From JBELHR01 sp049606855 (GTDB lineage Bacteria > Bacteroidota > Bacteroidia > Flavobacteriales > Flavobacteriaceae), in the NCBI GenBank assembly GCA_049606855.1, contig JBMYVY010000005.1, positions 1 through 64,000 of the forward strand: a stretch of DNA of 64,000 bases. Reading direction: 5' to 3'. Position numbers and translations under genes: made by a program. The notes under the pieces were generated by a model that had not been told where the DNA came from, did not search any database, and saw only the letters and a list, made by a program, of their open reading frames with translations. Positions 40,927-49,185 of the stretch are shown piece by piece. Position 1 is the first letter of the stretch, and each line of letters begins with the position of its first letter.

Positions 40927-41895
40927 ATGGCAAGAATTTTGACGGGAGTACAGTCTACTGGGACTCCGCACTTGGGAAATATATTAGGGGCCATTTTACC
41001 TGCGATCGAAATGGCAAACACGCCAGGGAATGAATCATTTCTTTTTATTGCAGATTTACACTCCTTGACTTTGATTAAGGATGGAGACCTTTTAAGAAGC
41101 AATACCCGCAGTACTGCAGCGGCATGGTTAGCCTGTGGATTAGATATCGAAAAAACTGTTTTTTACAGACAAAGTGATATTCCCCAAGTTACAGAATTAA
41201 CATGGTACTTAAATTGTTTTTTTCCTTATCAAAGGTTAACACTCGCTCATTCTTTTAAAGATAAATCAGATCGTTTAGAAGATGTGAATGCAGGTTTATT
41301 TGACTATCCCATGCTTATGGCTGCAGATATTCTCGCCTATGATGCGGAATTAGTGCCTGTTGGAAAAGATCAATTACAACATATTGAAATGACTCGAGAT
41401 GTTGCCAGTAGATTCAATAATAAGGTAGGGGAAACATTTGTTGTTCCAGAAGGTAAGGTAAGTGAAAACACCATGTATGTTCCGGGGACTAATGGAGGCA
41501 AAATGAGTAAATCTCAAGGAAACATCATCGATATCTTCCTGTCAGATAAAAAATTGCGAAAACAAGTGATGAAAATTCAAACCGATTCAACGCCTCTTGA
41601 AGAGCCTAAGAATCCAGACGCTTGTAATTTATTTGCCTTGTATAAATTAATTGCAAATGAGGAGCAAATTGCTGAAATGAAAGCAAACTACCTTGCGGGT
41701 GGATACGGATATGGACATGCAAAACAAGCGTTTTATGAGCTTCTTTTGGATCGTTTTAAAGAAGAGAGAAGACGTTATACTTTCTATATGGAAAATCCCG
41801 AAGAAATAGAAAAGGCATTAAAAATTGGTGCAGAAAAAGCTTCGAAAATCTGTAATGATGTTATTAGTAGAGCACGAATCAAATTGGGATATTAA
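40927..41895 (+). CDS. trpS: Tryptophanyl-tRNA synthetase
   Basis: This class I aminoacyl-tRNA synthetase of 322 residues charges tRNA-Trp. The HIGH-type motif is TPHLGNILGA and the KMSKS loop is KMSKSQGN. Other family landmarks are DLHSLTLIKDG, YDAELVPVGKDQLQHIEMTRD and the tryptophan pocket region FDYPMLMAADIL. The ATG at 40927 begins the conserved MARILTG start; a TTG 6 bases upstream is less likely. A strong bidirectional terminator follows directly and separates it from the opposing aldo-keto reductase gene. The length is normal for bacterial TrpRS. Confidence 0.96.
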   Translation: MARILTGVQSTGTPHLGNILGAILPAIEMANTPGNESFLFIADLHSLTLIKDGDLLRSNTRSTAAAWLACGLDIEKTVFYRQSDIPQVTELTWYLNCFFPYQRLTLAHSFKDKSDRLEDVNAGLFDYPMLMAADILAYDAELVPVGKDQLQHIEMTRDVASRFNNKVGETFVVPEGKVSENTMYVPGTNGGKMSKSQGNIIDIFLSDKKLRKQVMKIQTDSTPLEEPKNPDACNLFALYKLIANEEQIAEMKANYLAGGYGYGHAKQAFYELLLDRFKEERRRYTFYMENPEEIEKALKIGAEKASKICNDVISRARIKLGY

Positions 41896-41926
41896 AAAAA
41901 AACCAACCTATGAGGTTGGTTTTTTT
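41894..41926. terminator. Bidirectional rho-independent terminator between trpS and the aldo-keto reductase gene
   Basis: A 9-bp stem (AACCAACCT / AGGTTGGTT, loop ATG) is flanked by seven A residues on the left and six T residues on the right. It can stop transcription from both directions. Confidence 0.9.
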
Positions 41927-42956
41927 ATGGTGATGGATTTGGTTGTAAATCTTGAATTTGATTAATCTCACGAATCAATTCAGGGCTTAAAGTTAAATCT
42001 ATACTCTCAATATTTTCCTTGAGTTGGTGCATTGTTGTTGCTCCAATTATATTCCCTGTTACAAATGGTTGCTGGTTGACAAAAGCCAAAGACATTTGAG
42101 CTAGTGATAAACCGTGTTTCTGAGCCAAATCCCAATATAATTGAGTCAATTTCACCGCTTGCGGATTATTATACCTAGAAAACTGAGGGAATTTTGTTAT
42201 TCGAGCCTCTTTTGGCATGTGCTCCAAGTATTTTCCAGAAAGCACACCGAAACCTAAGGGAGAATAGGCCAACAATCCCACTTTTTCCCTCATCGACACT
42301 TCAGCATTCCCTACTTCAAAGGTCCTGTTTAATAAACTATAGGGATTTTGGATTGTCTTACAACGTGTCAAATTATTTTTATTTGATTCGTTAAGGTGTC
42401 TCATTACGCCCCAGGGAGTCTCATTAGAAACACCATAGTGGCGAATTTTACCTTGTTGAACTAACTCGTCTAAGGTAAAAATAATCTCTTCGAAATTATC
42501 CTTCCATGGATCTGAAGGGTCCCATTCAAAATTTCGTTTTCCAAAAAAATTGGCTCTTCGTTCCGGCCAGTGCAATTGATAAAGATCAACATAGTCCGTT
42601 TGAAGTCGATTTAAGCTTCCTTCTATCGCTTGGTGGATACTTGCTCTAGAAAAGTTTAATTCAGGTCGGATATAAGAAAAATATGGGTTTGGACCCGTTA
42701 CTTTTGTCGCAACAACAACTTTATCTCTATTGTCTTTTAACCAGGTTCCTATAATGCGTTCCGTTGATCCTTGTGTTTCAGCACGCCCCGGCACGGAATA
42801 CATTTCAGCAGTATCAATGAAATTTACTCCTTTTGAAACGGCATAGTCTAACTGTTCGTGTCCTTCCTGCTCTGTATTCTGTTCACCAAAGGTCATTGTT
42901 CCTAAGCAAATCTTAGAAACCTCGATATCGGTGTTTGGAATCTTATTATAAATCAT
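41925..42956 (-). CDS. Aldo-keto reductase, Tas-like
   Basis: This 343-residue NADPH-dependent oxidoreductase has an (alpha/beta)8 barrel. The start IYNKIPNTDIEVSKICLGTM and TAEMYSVPGRAETQGSTE are close to E. coli Tas. The catalytic tetrad of the family is present: Asp in NFIDTAEMY, Tyr in that same segment, Lys in VVVATKVTG and His in LYQLHWPERR. Tas can restore tyrosine prototrophy in E. coli under starvation, but its natural substrate is unclear, so only the class is asserted. The gene follows pgk by 3 bases on the same strand, suggesting cotranscription, and ends at the shared terminator with trpS. Confidence 0.9.
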   Translation of the reverse strand: MIYNKIPNTDIEVSKICLGTMTFGEQNTEQEGHEQLDYAVSKGVNFIDTAEMYSVPGRAETQGSTERIIGTWLKDNRDKVVVATKVTGPNPYFSYIRPELNFSRASIHQAIEGSLNRLQTDYVDLYQLHWPERRANFFGKRNFEWDPSDPWKDNFEEIIFTLDELVQQGKIRHYGVSNETPWGVMRHLNESNKNNLTRCKTIQNPYSLLNRTFEVGNAEVSMREKVGLLAYSPLGFGVLSGKYLEHMPKEARITKFPQFSRYNNPQAVKLTQLYWDLAQKHGLSLAQMSLAFVNQQPFVTGNIIGATTMHQLKENIESIDLTLSPELIREINQIQDLQPNPSP

Positions 42957-42959
42957 AAA

Positions 42960-44147
42960 CTACTCCATTATTGCTTTAATTCCTGGTAAGGTTTTTCCTT
43001 CTAAACTTTCCAACATCGCTCCTCCTCCAGTAGATACATAACTCACTTTATCAGCGAAGCCAAACTGCTTTACTGCAGCTACAGAATCTCCACCTCCTAC
43101 AAGTGAAAAACATCCGTTTTTTGTAGAAGCTGCAATTGCGTTTCCAATTGCAATAGTACCTTCCGCAAATTTTGCTATTTCAAAAACACCTACTGGACCG
43201 TTCCAAAGAATAGTTTTTGAGTTCATAATAACATCAGCAAAAAGCTTTTGAGAGTTAGGACCGGCATCTAAACCTTCCCATCCGTCAGGAATTTCATTTA
43301 TCTCACAAACTTGAGTGTTTGCCTCTGCAGAAAAATCATCTGCCGCAAGCGTATCTGTTGGAAGGTGAACTTCTACACCCTTATCTTTGGCTTGCTTTAA
43401 AATACTCAAAGCCAACTCCATTTTATCATCTTCACAAATAGAATTCCCTATTTTTCCTCCCATCGCTTTTACGAAAGTAAAACTCATTCCTCCACCAATT
43501 ATCAGATGATCTACCTTGTCTAAAATATTTTCAATAATGGTGATTTTTGAAGAAACTTTTGATCCTCCCAAAATAGCGGTAACTGGTTTTTCACTGTCCT
43601 CCAAAACCTTTTTAATTGAAATAATTTCCTTAGCTAAAAGAGCGCCAAAGCACTTTTCTTTCGGAAAAAACTGAGCAACAATTGTAGTTGAAGCATGGGC
43701 TCTATGGGCAGTACCAAAGGCATCATTTACATAAATATCTCCAAGTTTAGCTAGTGATTTTGCAAAGTTTTCATCACCTGCTTTTTCCTCTGGGTGAAAT
43801 CGAAGATTTTCTAAAACAAGAACTTCTCCTGGCTTAAGACCAGCAGCCATATCCTCCACTTCAGATCCAATACAATCGCTTGCAAATTTAACGGGTCTTC
43901 CTAAAATGGTTTCAACTGAAGGTATGATGTGTCTTAAAGAAAATTGATCCTCTACCCCCTTTGGTCTTCCTAGATGTGACATTAAGATTGCTGCACCTCC
44001 ATCTCCTAAAACCTTATCAATAGTTGGTTTTGCTGCTTGAATTCTCGTTGGATCGGTAACTTCAAATTTTTCATTTAAGGGCACGTTAAAATCAACGCGA
44101 ATAAGTGCCTTTTTACCTCCAAAATCAAAATCATTTATAGTATTCAT
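42960..44147 (-). CDS. pgk: Phosphoglycerate kinase
   Basis: This 395-residue glycolytic enzyme transfers phosphate between 1,3-bisphosphoglycerate and ADP. Hallmarks include ALIRVDFNVPLNEKFEVTD at the N-terminus, LMSHLGRPKG, LENLRFHPEEK, GGSKVSSKI, WNGPVGVFE and the C-terminal GGGDSVAAV. Length and motifs are normal. It has a -7 box 22 bases before its start and is followed by a Tas-like reductase gene. No other glycolytic gene is in the window. Confidence 0.97.
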   Translation of the reverse strand: MNTINDFDFGGKKALIRVDFNVPLNEKFEVTDPTRIQAAKPTIDKVLGDGGAAILMSHLGRPKGVEDQFSLRHIIPSVETILGRPVKFASDCIGSEVEDMAAGLKPGEVLVLENLRFHPEEKAGDENFAKSLAKLGDIYVNDAFGTAHRAHASTTIVAQFFPKEKCFGALLAKEIISIKKVLEDSEKPVTAILGGSKVSSKITIIENILDKVDHLIIGGGMSFTFVKAMGGKIGNSICEDDKMELALSILKQAKDKGVEVHLPTDTLAADDFSAEANTQVCEINEIPDGWEGLDAGPNSQKLFADVIMNSKTILWNGPVGVFEIAKFAEGTIAIGNAIAASTKNGCFSLVGGGDSVAAVKQFGFADKVSYVSTGGGAMLESLEGKTLPGIKAIME

Positions 44148-44169
44148 AATAGCTAAATTGTGTTTCTAA

Positions 44170-44177
44170 CAAAGATA
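44170..44177 (-). promoter_or_regulatory. -7 promoter element of pgk
   Basis: Minus-strand TATCTTTG lies 22 bases before the pgk ATG at 44147. Confidence 0.55.
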
Positions 44178-44247
44178 AAGGATTATGGGCATATGCTTCG
44201 AAAAAATATTTTAAACTACTAAAACGTTTTATAATCCGAGATTATAT

Positions 44248-44255
44248 TACTTTTG
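44248..44255 (+). promoter_or_regulatory. -7 promoter element of holB
   Basis: TACTTTTG ends 4 bases before the ATG at 44260, the same leaderless geometry as recO, rnpA and others in this window. Confidence 0.5.
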
Positions 44256-44259
44256 AACT

Positions 44260-45399
44260 ATGACTTTTGATAAGCTTCCGGGACAAGAAAACATAAAAAC
44301 TCACTTAAAAAAGGGAATTGAAAATGGGCGTATTCCACATGCTCAGATCTTTTCAGGAAACGAAGGAAGTGGTACCCTAATTGCTGCAATATCCTATGCT
44401 AATGAATTGCTTCAATCTAAGAGTTCTGATGCGGTTGGGTCCGCATTGAAAGTATCAAAATTAGCACATCCTGATTTACATTTTGTGTTTCCTGTTTCAA
44501 CAACGGATAAAGTTAAAAGGCATCCTATTTCTGGTCATTTTATGGAAGAGTGGAGAACCTTTGTACTCAATCAAAATTTCGGGGATTATTACGACTGGCT
44601 CAAGCATCTTGGTGTCGATAAAAAGCAAGCTCAAATTGGAGTTGATGAAGCTGAAGATTTATTAAAAAAAATAAACCTCAAGCCTTATGAAGGGGGGTAT
44701 AAAATTGTTATAATTTGGCAAGCCGATCGCTTAAATTCTTCTGCATCAAACAAGCTTTTAAAGCTGATTGAGGAGCCTCCAAAGGACACGGTGTTTTTAT
44801 TGATAACATCAAACTACGAAAATATTATAAACACTATTCAATCGAGGTGTCAATTGATTGAATTTCCTCGAATAGACACCTCTTCTCTATCGGCTTATCT
44901 CAAACAAATTCATCCTGATAAAACGGAGTCTGAGATAAATTTAGCAATAAATCAAAGTGAAGGAAATTTAGCTTTGGCATTAAAAAATTTGGTTAATTCC
45001 GAAGGGCAAAATCAATTTGAGCAATGGTTTATCACTTGGATTAGAGCCGCTTTTAAGGCAAAAGGAGATGCCTCGGTTATTGAAAAACTGATAGACTGGA
45101 GTAATGAGATTGCCTCGGTTGGAAGAGAAAACCAAAAACAATTTTTGAATTATTGTATTAGTTTTTTTAGACAAGCATTATTGGTTAATTATGGGGTCTC
45201 TGAAATCGGTCATTTAACTACTAAAACTCCAGGTTTCGACATCTCGAAATTCGCACCATACATACATGGATCAAATATTAATGCTATAGTCCAAGAACTC
45301 AATGAAGCAAGCTATCATATAGAAAGAAATGGTAATGCCAAATTGATACTTTTAGATTGCTCAATTAAATTGACTCGCCTTTTACATCAAAAAGAATAA
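44260..45399 (+). CDS. holB: DNA polymerase III delta-prime-type clamp-loader subunit
   Basis: This 379-residue clamp-loader protein of the AAA+ family has PGQENIKTHLKKGIENGRIP, PHAQIFSGNEGSGT, AHPDLHFVFPVS, SSASNKLLKLIEEPP and TIQSRCQLIEFPR, which contains the SRC arginine-finger motif. The Walker A segment reads GNEGSGTL, lacking the lysine needed to bind ATP. That is as expected for delta-prime, which does not hydrolyse ATP, rather than for the DnaX motor. It helps load the sliding clamp during replication. A small DoxX-like membrane protein gene starts 3 bases after its stop. Confidence 0.92.
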   Translation: MTFDKLPGQENIKTHLKKGIENGRIPHAQIFSGNEGSGTLIAAISYANELLQSKSSDAVGSALKVSKLAHPDLHFVFPVSTTDKVKRHPISGHFMEEWRTFVLNQNFGDYYDWLKHLGVDKKQAQIGVDEAEDLLKKINLKPYEGGYKIVIIWQADRLNSSASNKLLKLIEEPPKDTVFLLITSNYENIINTIQSRCQLIEFPRIDTSSLSAYLKQIHPDKTESEINLAINQSEGNLALALKNLVNSEGQNQFEQWFITWIRAAFKAKGDASVIEKLIDWSNEIASVGRENQKQFLNYCISFFRQALLVNYGVSEIGHLTTKTPGFDISKFAPYIHGSNINAIVQELNEASYHIERNGNAKLILLDCSIKLTRLLHQKE

Positions 45400-45402
45400 A
45401 CA

Positions 45403-45777
45403 ATGATTATAGTCGTTCTAATATCAATTTTTCTCTTTATCACCTACTCATTCTCTTTTTATGACAAAGTTTCCGCTATGGATCAAAGTTTCGTATTTTA
45501 TAAAGAGCACTTCAAAGATACGTGGATACTTAAAATTCTAAAACCAAGTCTTTGGATAATAAGTTTTCTCGAATTCTCAATTTGTCTTTTGCTTGTTTAT
45601 GGGTCGTATAGTTTTTTTCAAAACGAAAATCATGAACTTTTAAAAACAGCATTTATTTCTTCCTCTTGCTTATTATTATTGTTTTTGGTTGGTCAAAGAA
45701 TTGCAAAAGATTATCAAGGAGCTACTTCCTTAGGTGTGTACTTTCTGATTAATGTATTGGGAATTTATTTACTATAG
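45403..45777 (+). CDS. DoxX-family small membrane protein
   Basis: This 124-residue protein is mostly hydrophobic, with about four membrane helices, and matches the DoxX/MauE-type four-helix fold (FYDKVSAMDQSFVFYKEHF in the first loop, FLEFSICLLLVYGSYSFF in helix two, LFLVGQRIAKDYQGATSLG in the C-terminal part). Functions of such proteins are mostly unknown, though some are linked to redox or sulfur metabolism. It is 3 bases downstream of holB, so probably cotranscribed. The 135-base gap after it shows no gene, promoter box or convincing terminator. Confidence 0.7.
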   Translation: MIIVVLISIFLFITYSFSFYDKVSAMDQSFVFYKEHFKDTWILKILKPSLWIISFLEFSICLLLVYGSYSFFQNENHELLKTAFISSSCLLLLFLVGQRIAKDYQGATSLGVYFLINVLGIYLL

Positions 45778-45912
45778 TTATAATTTATATAAAATAAATC
45801 TACATTGTTTCTGTTTATTGAAAACACCCTTATAAATGTCCTTTTTAAGCTAATTTAAATAAATGATGGCGTGATTATATCAATTACCGGTTTAAAGCGG
45901 CTCTAAAAGCTT

Positions 45913-46788
45913 CTAATTGCGTTTTTGAAGAATATAAACTTGAGAACTATAGTCTTTCTTTACAAAGCCGTATAAATTTGATAATGTTCCAATAATTATC
46001 GCTTTAATCCACCTTAGTTTTGACTTTTTGTACTTTTCACTCAATAAAGACACGAAATAAGAATCAAAAAGCATTCCCTTTGTTTCGATCAAATCAAAAT
46101 TATATTTTTCACTTATAATGCGAAATGTTCCACGTGAAAAATGATTTATATGTCTCGGCGTGTCATAAGCAGCCCAATAAGACTGGTACCAATATGCGTC
46201 AAAGGAATTGAAATTGGGAACAGCAATAACAAGCAAGCCTCCGTTATTCAATTTACTTTTTAAATTCTGAATTACACTTTCGAAATCCTCAATATGCTCC
46301 AAAACATGCCAAAGTGTAATTAAGTCATATTTATTATTATCGGTATTTAAATCCTTTGCGCTGAGAATTTTTAGATCCAGTTTCTTTTCTGCCTCTCCTC
46401 TTGCAGATTTATTAATTTCTAATCCAGATATATCAATTCCCTTTTTCTTTAATAGGTTCAAAAAAGCACCTGTGCCACACCCAAAATCAAAAGCCGATTC
46501 AATATGCTTATTATATTTTTTTACAAGTCTAAATTTCCATTTCAGATTTATTACCCTTAAAACATTATAAAAACGCGAAAAAAGATCCTTTCCATTATCG
46601 TTATGACTGATATAATCTTTATGATCATAATAGGGCTGTAAGTCTTGGGGAATAGGATCTGTTTTATAGAGAAGATTGTTCTCATTAAACACCAAAGAAA
46701 AAGACTCCATGCTCACCATGAAGTCTTTTGTTTTAATTATTTGTTGAGGTTTGTTTTCCAATTTATTGTTTAGTTCCACGTGGAACAA
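45913..46788 (-). CDS. Class I SAM-dependent methyltransferase
   Basis: This 291-residue protein has a Rossmann-like methyltransferase core: motif I SAFDFGCGTGAFLNLL, motif II-like LEINKSARGEAE, and motif IV DLITLWHVLEHIEDFE with the post-motif NNGGLLVIAVPNFNSFD. A DTPRHINHFSRGT segment follows, as in methyltransferases of the Bacteroidota surface-polysaccharide or UbiG-like type. The substrate is unknown. The nominal TTG start at 46788 lies inside a perfect parS palindrome that encodes the first residues (MFHVEL). An ATG further in (residues 24 or 27) may be the real start, so the N-terminus is uncertain. It follows mnmG by 8 bases. Confidence 0.85.
   Translation of the reverse strand: MFHVELNNKLENKPQQIIKTKDFMVSMESFSLVFNENNLLYKTDPIPQDLQPYYDHKDYISHNDNGKDLFSRFYNVLRVINLKWKFRLVKKYNKHIESAFDFGCGTGAFLNLLKKKGIDISGLEINKSARGEAEKKLDLKILSAKDLNTDNNKYDLITLWHVLEHIEDFESVIQNLKSKLNNGGLLVIAVPNFNSFDAYWYQSYWAAYDTPRHINHFSRGTFRIISEKYNFDLIETKGMLFDSYFVSLLSEKYKKSKLRWIKAIIIGTLSNLYGFVKKDYSSQVYILQKRN
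46126..46141. other. Imperfect parS-like site
   Basis: The sequence TGTTCCACGTGAAAAA inside the methyltransferase gene matches 14 of 16 positions of the Bacillus-type parS and keeps the CACGTG core. It is 0.6 kb from the nearest perfect copy. It could be chance. Confidence 0.35.
46773..46786. other. parS centromere-like site (copy 1)
   Basis: Perfect 14-bp palindrome GTTCCACGTGGAAC, with the CACGTG core of ParB-binding parS sites. It overlaps the nominal start of the methyltransferase gene. Confidence 0.8.
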
Positions 46789-46796
46789 GTTTAAAA

Positions 46797-48674
46797 TTAT
46801 CGTCCCATATGAACTAACAATACCGAAATATCTGAAGGTGATACCCCAGAAATTCGACTTGCTTGAGAAATATCTATAGGCTGAATCTCTGTTAACTTCT
46901 CTCTGGCTTCATAAGAAAGTGATTTAAGAAGCGTATAATCAAAATTCTCAGGAATCTTAATATGCTCTAATCTGTGAAGTTTATCAGCATTGTTTTTTTC
47001 TTTATTTATATATCCCGCATATTTAATTTGAATTTCCGTTTGTTCCAATATTTCAACATCCAAATCTAAAGAATTAATATAATCGTCTAGTGCCTCAATA
47101 CACCTCAAAGCGTCGAGAGTAACCTTAGGTCTAGAAGCAATTTTTGCCAATTTCATAGATTGCTTGATCTCTGCTGAACCTAAACTATTAAGTAAAGGAT
47201 TAACCTGATCAGGTTTAACAGATAGTTTTTCAATAAACTTAACTAATTCTCTACTTTTATTTACCTTCTCATCCAAACGTTCAACCCTATCAAGAGAAGC
47301 TAAACCTAATTCATAAGATTTTCTGGTCAACCTAATATCGGCATTATCTTGTCGTAATAAAGTACGGTACTCGGCTCGAGAAGTAAACATTCTATAAGGT
47401 TCTTCCGTCCCTTTAGTAATTAAGTCATCAATCAAAACACCTATATAAGCTTCATCTCTTCCTAAGATAAAATCATCTTTACCTTTAATAGAGAGCACAG
47501 CGTTTATCCCAGCCATAATTCCTTGAGCTCCGGCTTCCTCATAACCAGTTGTACCATTTATCTGACCAGCAAAATACAAACCATTAATTAGTTTGGTTTC
47601 AAGTGTATGCTTCAATTGAGTAGGCGGGAAATAATCATATTCAATAGCATAGCCATATCGATAAACCTTAACATTTTCAAAACCCGCTAATTTTCGAATG
47701 GCTTTGTCTTGAACATCTTCAGGTAGACTTGTAGAAAAACCGTTCACATAAATCTCTGTTGTATTCCAACCCTCAGGTTCGACAAAAATTTGATGCCTAT
47801 CCTTCTCAGCAAAACGATTTATCTTATCTTCAATAGAAGGACAATAACGAGGCCCTGTAGATTGAATACTACCATTGAACATAGGAGATCGAGAAAAGCC
47901 TTCCTTCAATAATTCATGAACCTCTTCAGAAGTATATGTCATATAACAACTTCTTTGTTTAGTCAAAACCGGAGAATCCATCTTGTACGAAAACTTGTAG
48001 GGTACAACATCACCAGGCTGCTCAATCATTTTAGAAAAATCCAAAGAACGACTATCAACTCTCGGTGGCGTTCCTGTTTTCATACGACCACTTTCAAACC
48101 CTACTTTAACCAAATCCTCAGTGAGACCATAAGACGCACTTTCGCCCGAGCGGCCACCTCCAAAATTCTTTTCACCTATATGAATCTTACCATTCAAAAA
48201 GGTACCTGCAGTCAAAATAACTTTTCTCGATTTAATTTCTATCCCTAAAGAGGTACGAACACCAATGATTTTTCCTTCTTCAAAAATCAAACCTTGAACC
48301 ATCTCTTGATAAAAATCAAGTCCTTCAATACCCTCCAATTGATTACGCCATGCTTCCGCAAAACGCATCCTATCAGATTGTGCTCGAGGACTCCACATCG
48401 CAGGACCTTTACTCTTATTGAGCATTTTAAACTGTATCGCCGTGCGATCAGTAATAATACCTGAATAACCACCAAGTGCATCAATCTCTCGAACAATCTG
48501 TCCTTTTGCAATACCTCCCATCGCTGGATTACAACTCATTTGGGCAATATTCTGAAGGCTCATTGTAATCAAAAGTGTAGAGGCACCCATATTGGCACTT
48601 GCTGCAGCTGCTTCACAACCAGCATGACCTCCGCCGACAACAATTACATCATATGTGTCTTTAAATAAATTCAT
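46797..48674 (-). CDS. mnmG: tRNA uridine 5-carboxymethylaminomethyl modification enzyme MnmG
   Basis: This FAD protein of 625 residues works with MnmE to modify the wobble uridine of several tRNAs. The dinucleotide-binding start VIVVGGGHAGCEAAAASANM, SCNPAMGGIAKGQIVREIDALGG, GTFLNGKIHIGE, YCPSIEDKI, GTTGYEEAGAQGIMAG and FTSRAEYRTLLRQDNADIRL are all family signatures. Length is normal. The start codon overlaps the ybeY stop by 4 bases and the methyltransferase gene follows by 8 bases. In many bacteria mnmG (gidA) lies near oriC, which agrees with the nearby parS sites and candidate origin. Confidence 0.96.
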   Translation of the reverse strand: MNLFKDTYDVIVVGGGHAGCEAAAASANMGASTLLITMSLQNIAQMSCNPAMGGIAKGQIVREIDALGGYSGIITDRTAIQFKMLNKSKGPAMWSPRAQSDRMRFAEAWRNQLEGIEGLDFYQEMVQGLIFEEGKIIGVRTSLGIEIKSRKVILTAGTFLNGKIHIGEKNFGGGRSGESASYGLTEDLVKVGFESGRMKTGTPPRVDSRSLDFSKMIEQPGDVVPYKFSYKMDSPVLTKQRSCYMTYTSEEVHELLKEGFSRSPMFNGSIQSTGPRYCPSIEDKINRFAEKDRHQIFVEPEGWNTTEIYVNGFSTSLPEDVQDKAIRKLAGFENVKVYRYGYAIEYDYFPPTQLKHTLETKLINGLYFAGQINGTTGYEEAGAQGIMAGINAVLSIKGKDDFILGRDEAYIGVLIDDLITKGTEEPYRMFTSRAEYRTLLRQDNADIRLTRKSYELGLASLDRVERLDEKVNKSRELVKFIEKLSVKPDQVNPLLNSLGSAEIKQSMKLAKIASRPKVTLDALRCIEALDDYINSLDLDVEILEQTEIQIKYAGYINKEKNNADKLHRLEHIKIPENFDYTLLKSLSYEAREKLTEIQPIDISQASRISGVSPSDISVLLVHMGR

Positions 48675-49102
48675 AGCTCTGTTCCACGTGGAACCTTATT
48701 AAATAATTTTATAAAAATATCTTCTTGTGATCGCATCTCGGCTTTCTCATTATCCGATTTATCCTGATAACCCATATAATGTAATACACCATGGCACATA
48801 ACGCGTAATAGTTCCACGTGGAACATAATACCTAAATGTTTTGCATTATCCTTCACTCGATCTACACTAATAAAAATATCTCCCGATATCAACCTACCTA
48901 AGGTATAGTCAAAAGAGATAATATCAGTATACGTATCATGGTCTAGGTATTCCTGATTAATTTTAAGCAGATCTTTATCACTCACAAAATGATAATTAAG
49001 TTCACTAATTTCAAATCCATATAAATCAACACCCTCTTCTATCCAAGAGCTATAGAGCTCTTCATCTAATTCAAAATCAATAGTATAATCAAAATTTATC
49101 AT
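48671..49102 (-). CDS. ybeY: Endoribonuclease YbeY (rRNA maturation factor)
   Basis: This 143-residue metalloprotein takes part in 16S rRNA 3'-end maturation and ribosome quality control. The signature HGVLHYMGYQDKS has the first two zinc histidines (His104, His108), but the position of the usual third histidine is Asp114, as often seen in Bacteroidota. Two perfect parS palindromes lie within the gene. One encodes MFHVE at residues 93-97, and the other, in a different frame, encodes VPRGT near the C-terminus. A -7 box precedes the start by 14 bases. mnmG begins 4 bases inside its stop, so they are translationally coupled. Confidence 0.93.
   Translation of the reverse strand: MINFDYTIDFELDEELYSSWIEEGVDLYGFEISELNYHFVSDKDLLKINQEYLDHDTYTDIISFDYTLGRLISGDIFISVDRVKDNAKHLGIMFHVELLRVMCHGVLHYMGYQDKSDNEKAEMRSQEDIFIKLFNKVPRGTEL
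48681..48694. other. parS centromere-like site (copy 2)
   Basis: Perfect 14-bp palindrome GTTCCACGTGGAAC, located at the C-terminal end of ybeY, just before mnmG. Confidence 0.82.
48811..48824. other. parS centromere-like site (copy 3)
   Basis: Perfect 14-bp palindrome GTTCCACGTGGAAC, inside ybeY and read in a different frame from copy 2. Confidence 0.82.
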
Positions 49103-49116
49103 TCATGGATTTTTTG

Positions 49117-49124
49117 CAAAGGTA
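49117..49124 (-). promoter_or_regulatory. -7 promoter element of the ybeY-mnmG operon
   Basis: Minus-strand TACCTTTG lies 14 bases before the ybeY ATG at 49102. Confidence 0.55.
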
Positions 49125-49164
49125 ATAATTGTAATTCATTAATAATAATACAAATAGAACTGAT

Positions 49165-49172
49165 TATCTTTG
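49165..49172 (+). promoter_or_regulatory. -7 promoter element of gltX
   Basis: TATCTTTG lies 13 bases before the ATG at 49186, divergent from the ybeY promoter. Confidence 0.6.
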
Positions 49173-49185
49173 TAAAAAAAACAAC

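Noticed and set aside
40849..40971. Extended N-terminus of plsC
   Set aside because: It crosses the plsC promoter box and the divergent trpS start and has no PlsC-like sequence.
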